From Deltaproteobacteria bacterium (lineage in GTDB: Bacteria; Myxococcota; JACPTQ01): a DNA stretch of 64,000 bases. How positions within the stretch are numbered: position 1 is the stretch's first letter; each line of letters begins with the position of its first letter. Made by a program: the position numbers and the translations under genes. Positions 62,035 to 64,000 of this stretch are shown piece after piece. The notes beneath the pieces are model-generated. The model saw nothing but the letters and a program-made list of their open reading frames with translations, did not search any database and had not been told where the DNA came from. The stretch is from positions 18,151-82,150 of the forward strand of contig JACPTQ010000015.1 in assembly GCA_016192705.1 (NCBI GenBank), read 5' to 3'.

Positions 62035-63684
62035 ATGATGAAAAAAGTGACGGTGATGTCCTTCGCTGTAGGGCTTTCCCTTCTGTGGACGGGTGTTGGC
62101 GCGCGCGCGGATGATTGGAATGGTTCGGGCGGTGCGGCCGACGGAGGTGCGGCCCCGATCGAGGGCGAGACACCGACGGATACGGGCGAACCGGCTCTGG
62201 AGCCCGAAGAAGACGAAGCGTTCGACGTTGAGCAACCGACCGAGCCGGTAACGCCATCGGATGAGCCGGCGCCGAAGACGTTCGAGAAGCTCCCCGATGC
62301 GCATCCCGAGGCCGCACCGGAGCCCGCTGCAGACCCCGACCACCCCAAAACATCGCCATCGGTTGAAAGCCAGTCTCAAGCATCGACCACCGCGCCGCAA
62401 GGTCCCGTTACGGTTCAGACGTTTCACACGACGCTCTCGCCGCACGGCACGTGGTACGACTCGCCCGAGCACGGGTGGATTTGGCGGCCGCGCGTTGGAT
62501 ACGGCTGGCGACCGTACAGTTCGCACGGACGTTGGATTTACACGAGTCACGGCTGGATGTGGCGCTCGTATCACCGATGGGGCTGGGCGCCGTTTCACTA
62601 TGGGCGGTGGTTTGTACACCCGTCGCTCGGGTGGTCGTGGGTGCCTGGAACGGCGTGGGCGCCGGCCTGGGTTTCGTGGCGGTATACGGGAAATCATGTG
62701 GGTTGGGCTCCGGTGCCGCCGGGCTACACAGCCTACACGTCGTCGACAGCGTACCCGATCGTTCACGAGTCGCACTGGGTCTTCGTCCCGGGCGTGCAGA
62801 TCATCTCGCCTCGTTTTCATCGCCACATCGTTCATCATTCACACCCGACGTACACGACGATTTACCGCACGTCGGTTTACGCGCCGGTCTATTCGCGCGT
62901 CGGACGCGTGGCGCACGCGGGGCCGCGGCCCGTGGTGTTGGCGCGCACGATCGGACGCGTCGTGAGGGCGATTCCAGTGGTGGCGTCGGCCCGTCCCGGA
63001 GCGCGCGTCACGGCGAACGCGATTCCGCTTTACCGGCCGGTCGTACGTGCCATCGCAGCGCAATCGCGGCCGGTCGTAGGTGTGCGCGGTGCGGCGTTCA
63101 GCGGCGGAAAGCCGGCGGCGGTTCCGATTCCAACGGCGACGGTGCATCGACCGCACGGGGTGGCGGTAACGCCAAGCTTTGCCAAGTGGCGACCTGCCGC
63201 GGTTTCGCCGGCGAACGTCATTCGAGCGACGTACGTACAACCACGGCCGTCGATCATCCGACCGCGCGCGCTGCCGCTCTCGACCGCGCGTCCAGGCGTC
63301 GTCGGTCCAACCGTCGTGCGACCGACCCTCGTGCGACCGGGTGCCGTACAACCGACCGTTGTTCGTCCGCGCGTCGTTTACCCAACCACGGTTCGACCGC
63401 GCGCGGTTTATCCGGCTGCCGTTCGCCCATACACCGTGCGACCCACGGTCGTTCGACCGAACGCTGTGCAGCCGTCGACACCGGTCACGACAACGTTCGC
63501 GCCGCGACCGCGAATCATTCGACCGACAAAACCACTCACCGCGGTGCGGCCGATCCAACCGACGCGCGCGTATCAACCGTTTCGCCCACCCGTTGTGAAC
63601 CCACCGTCCGGCGTTCAAAAACCTTACAAACCGACCTACGTTCCGACGACGTCGTCGAGCAAGCCGAAAAAGAAATCGCGCTGA
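62035..63684 (+). CDS. DUF6600-type exported protein with V-R-P repeat tail
   Basis: This 549-aa protein has a signal peptide (MSFAVGLSLLWTGVGARA). An acidic Pro-rich linker (about 25-120) precedes a domain of about 110 residues very rich in Trp and Tyr: TLSPHGTWYDSPEHGWIWRP, GWRPYSSHGRWIYT, GWAPFHYGRWFV, GWSWVPG, VGWAPVPPGY. This is the DUF6600 pattern, often seen with FecR-like proteins. The C-terminal 270 residues are low complexity with many Val-Arg-Pro steps (PTVVRPTLVRPGAVQP), giving a strongly basic, proline-rich tail that probably binds polysaccharide or DNA at the surface. It ends KPKKKSR. MITE copy D begins one base after the stop codon. Confidence 0.82.
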   Translation: MMKKVTVMSFAVGLSLLWTGVGARADDWNGSGGAADGGAAPIEGETPTDTGEPALEPEEDEAFDVEQPTEPVTPSDEPAPKTFEKLPDAHPEAAPEPAADPDHPKTSPSVESQSQASTTAPQGPVTVQTFHTTLSPHGTWYDSPEHGWIWRPRVGYGWRPYSSHGRWIYTSHGWMWRSYHRWGWAPFHYGRWFVHPSLGWSWVPGTAWAPAWVSWRYTGNHVGWAPVPPGYTAYTSSTAYPIVHESHWVFVPGVQIISPRFHRHIVHHSHPTYTTIYRTSVYAPVYSRVGRVAHAGPRPVVLARTIGRVVRAIPVVASARPGARVTANAIPLYRPVVRAIAAQSRPVVGVRGAAFSGGKPAAVPIPTATVHRPHGVAVTPSFAKWRPAAVSPANVIRATYVQPRPSIIRPRALPLSTARPGVVGPTVVRPTLVRPGAVQPTVVRPRVVYPTTVRPRAVYPAAVRPYTVRPTVVRPNAVQPSTPVTTTFAPRPRIIRPTKPLTAVRPIQPTRAYQPFRPPVVNPPSGVQKPYKPTYVPTTSSSKPKKKSR

Positions 63685-63685
63685 G

Positions 63686-64000
63686 CCCAATCCCCGGATA
63701 GGCGGTTCGTTCGCTCATGAGCGTGAGGGTCGACAGGCGCCCGCTTCGCGCGCCGACCTCCTCGGGTCTGGACGCGAACGAGCGCCCGAGCCACTGTTTG
63801 GAGGCGTGTGAAATCTGGGAGATTCCCGTCCGATATCGCGCTGCAGACCCTGCGCAAAGGTGGGGCTGCGGGCTCCGTTCCGTCGCCCTCGCCATTCCGC
63901 TCGCGCCGGCCCGGTGTAGACTTCGGGCTCCCATTCGGTCGCCCTTGCCATTTCCGCTGCGCGGACGCTCCACTGGAGCATCCGCAGAAGGCAGCGGAAA
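63686..64000. mobile_element. MITE-like element, copy D (cut by window end)
   Basis: It begins CCCAATCCCCGGATAGGCGG immediately after the DUF6600 stop codon. The GAGCGTGAGGGTCGACAGG, CTCCTCGGGTCTGG and ATATCGCGCTGCAGACCCTGCG motifs follow, as in copies B and C. After about 63855 it diverges and contains two similar stretches with TCGCCCTCGCCATTCCGCT and TCGCCCTTGCCATTTCCGCT. The right end and the target duplication are outside the window; the left 8 bases to check are 63678-63685. Confidence 0.8.

Noticed and set aside
1..64000. tRNA, rRNA, riboswitch or clear intrinsic terminators
   Set aside because: Reading the intergenic gaps I found no cloverleaf, no conserved rRNA segment and no GC hairpin followed by a T run that I could support.

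Overview
This 64-kb window is high-GC bacterial chromosome. Its gene content points to the Myxococcota or a related deltaproteobacterial-type lineage. The evidence is many secreted lipoproteins with Cys-rich, RCC1-like or Ig-like repeats, a myxobacterial-type outer-membrane barrel fused behind a C-terminal sorting domain, an ECF sigma/FecR/barrel operon, a FYDLN-type acidic protein and DUF6600/DUF4476 proteins. I recognised no rRNA, tRNA, CRISPR array, phage module or intact transposase.

Layout. 0.2-11.7 kb: lipase-like lipoprotein, isoaspartyl peptidase, YyaL-type protein, exported phosphatase, small secreted proteins, Cys-repeat lipoprotein and histidine phosphatase. 11.7-15.7 kb: a 225-bp MITE, a Wza-type export protein, frameshifted moaC and the barrel fusion. 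15.8-26.3 kb: a 1575-aa Ig/RCC1 lipoprotein, secreted proteins, enoyl-CoA hydratase and class II aldolase. 26.6-36.1 kb: a giant exported protein (fascin-like repeats, aromatic-rich tail; frameshift near its start) and two lipoproteins. 36.1-43.1 kb: a degenerate AAA+/Fis regulator, a caspase-like lipoprotein and a barrel/ECF sigma/FecR operon. 43.5-52 kb: an ARPP-1-like protein, a coupled pair of secreted proteins sharing a repeated unit, and a U32 peptidase-family protein. 52.6-57.1 kb: an apparent ubiquitin-like conjugation operon. 57.1-63.7 kb: FYDLN protein, rhomboid protease, IHF subunit, a second caspase-like lipoprotein and a DUF6600 protein.

The most exciting locus is 52650-57086. 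It encodes an E1-like ThiF protein, a YukD-like beta-grasp protein, an E2-like protein with the HPN signature and catalytic Cys, and a JAMM protease with a complete metal-binding motif. A lipoprotein and a HEAT-repeat protein follow, each joined by a 4-bp stop/start overlap. E1/Ubl/E2/JAB clusters are known in bacteria (including the anti-phage Bil systems). The membrane-anchored and HEAT partners, the Ubl ending in GRGV, and the position between inverted mobile-element copies make this one distinctive.

The second theme is repeat insertion. A 330-550-bp MITE-like family occurs four times (43178, 52049, 61395, 63686); the three complete copies each have a perfect 8-bp target duplication. Two smaller MITE-like elements sit at stop codons. 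An 81-bp palindromic repeat lies in frame inside two neighbouring genes. GCGGNN hexamer arrays encode Ala/Pro or Ala/Gly linkers.
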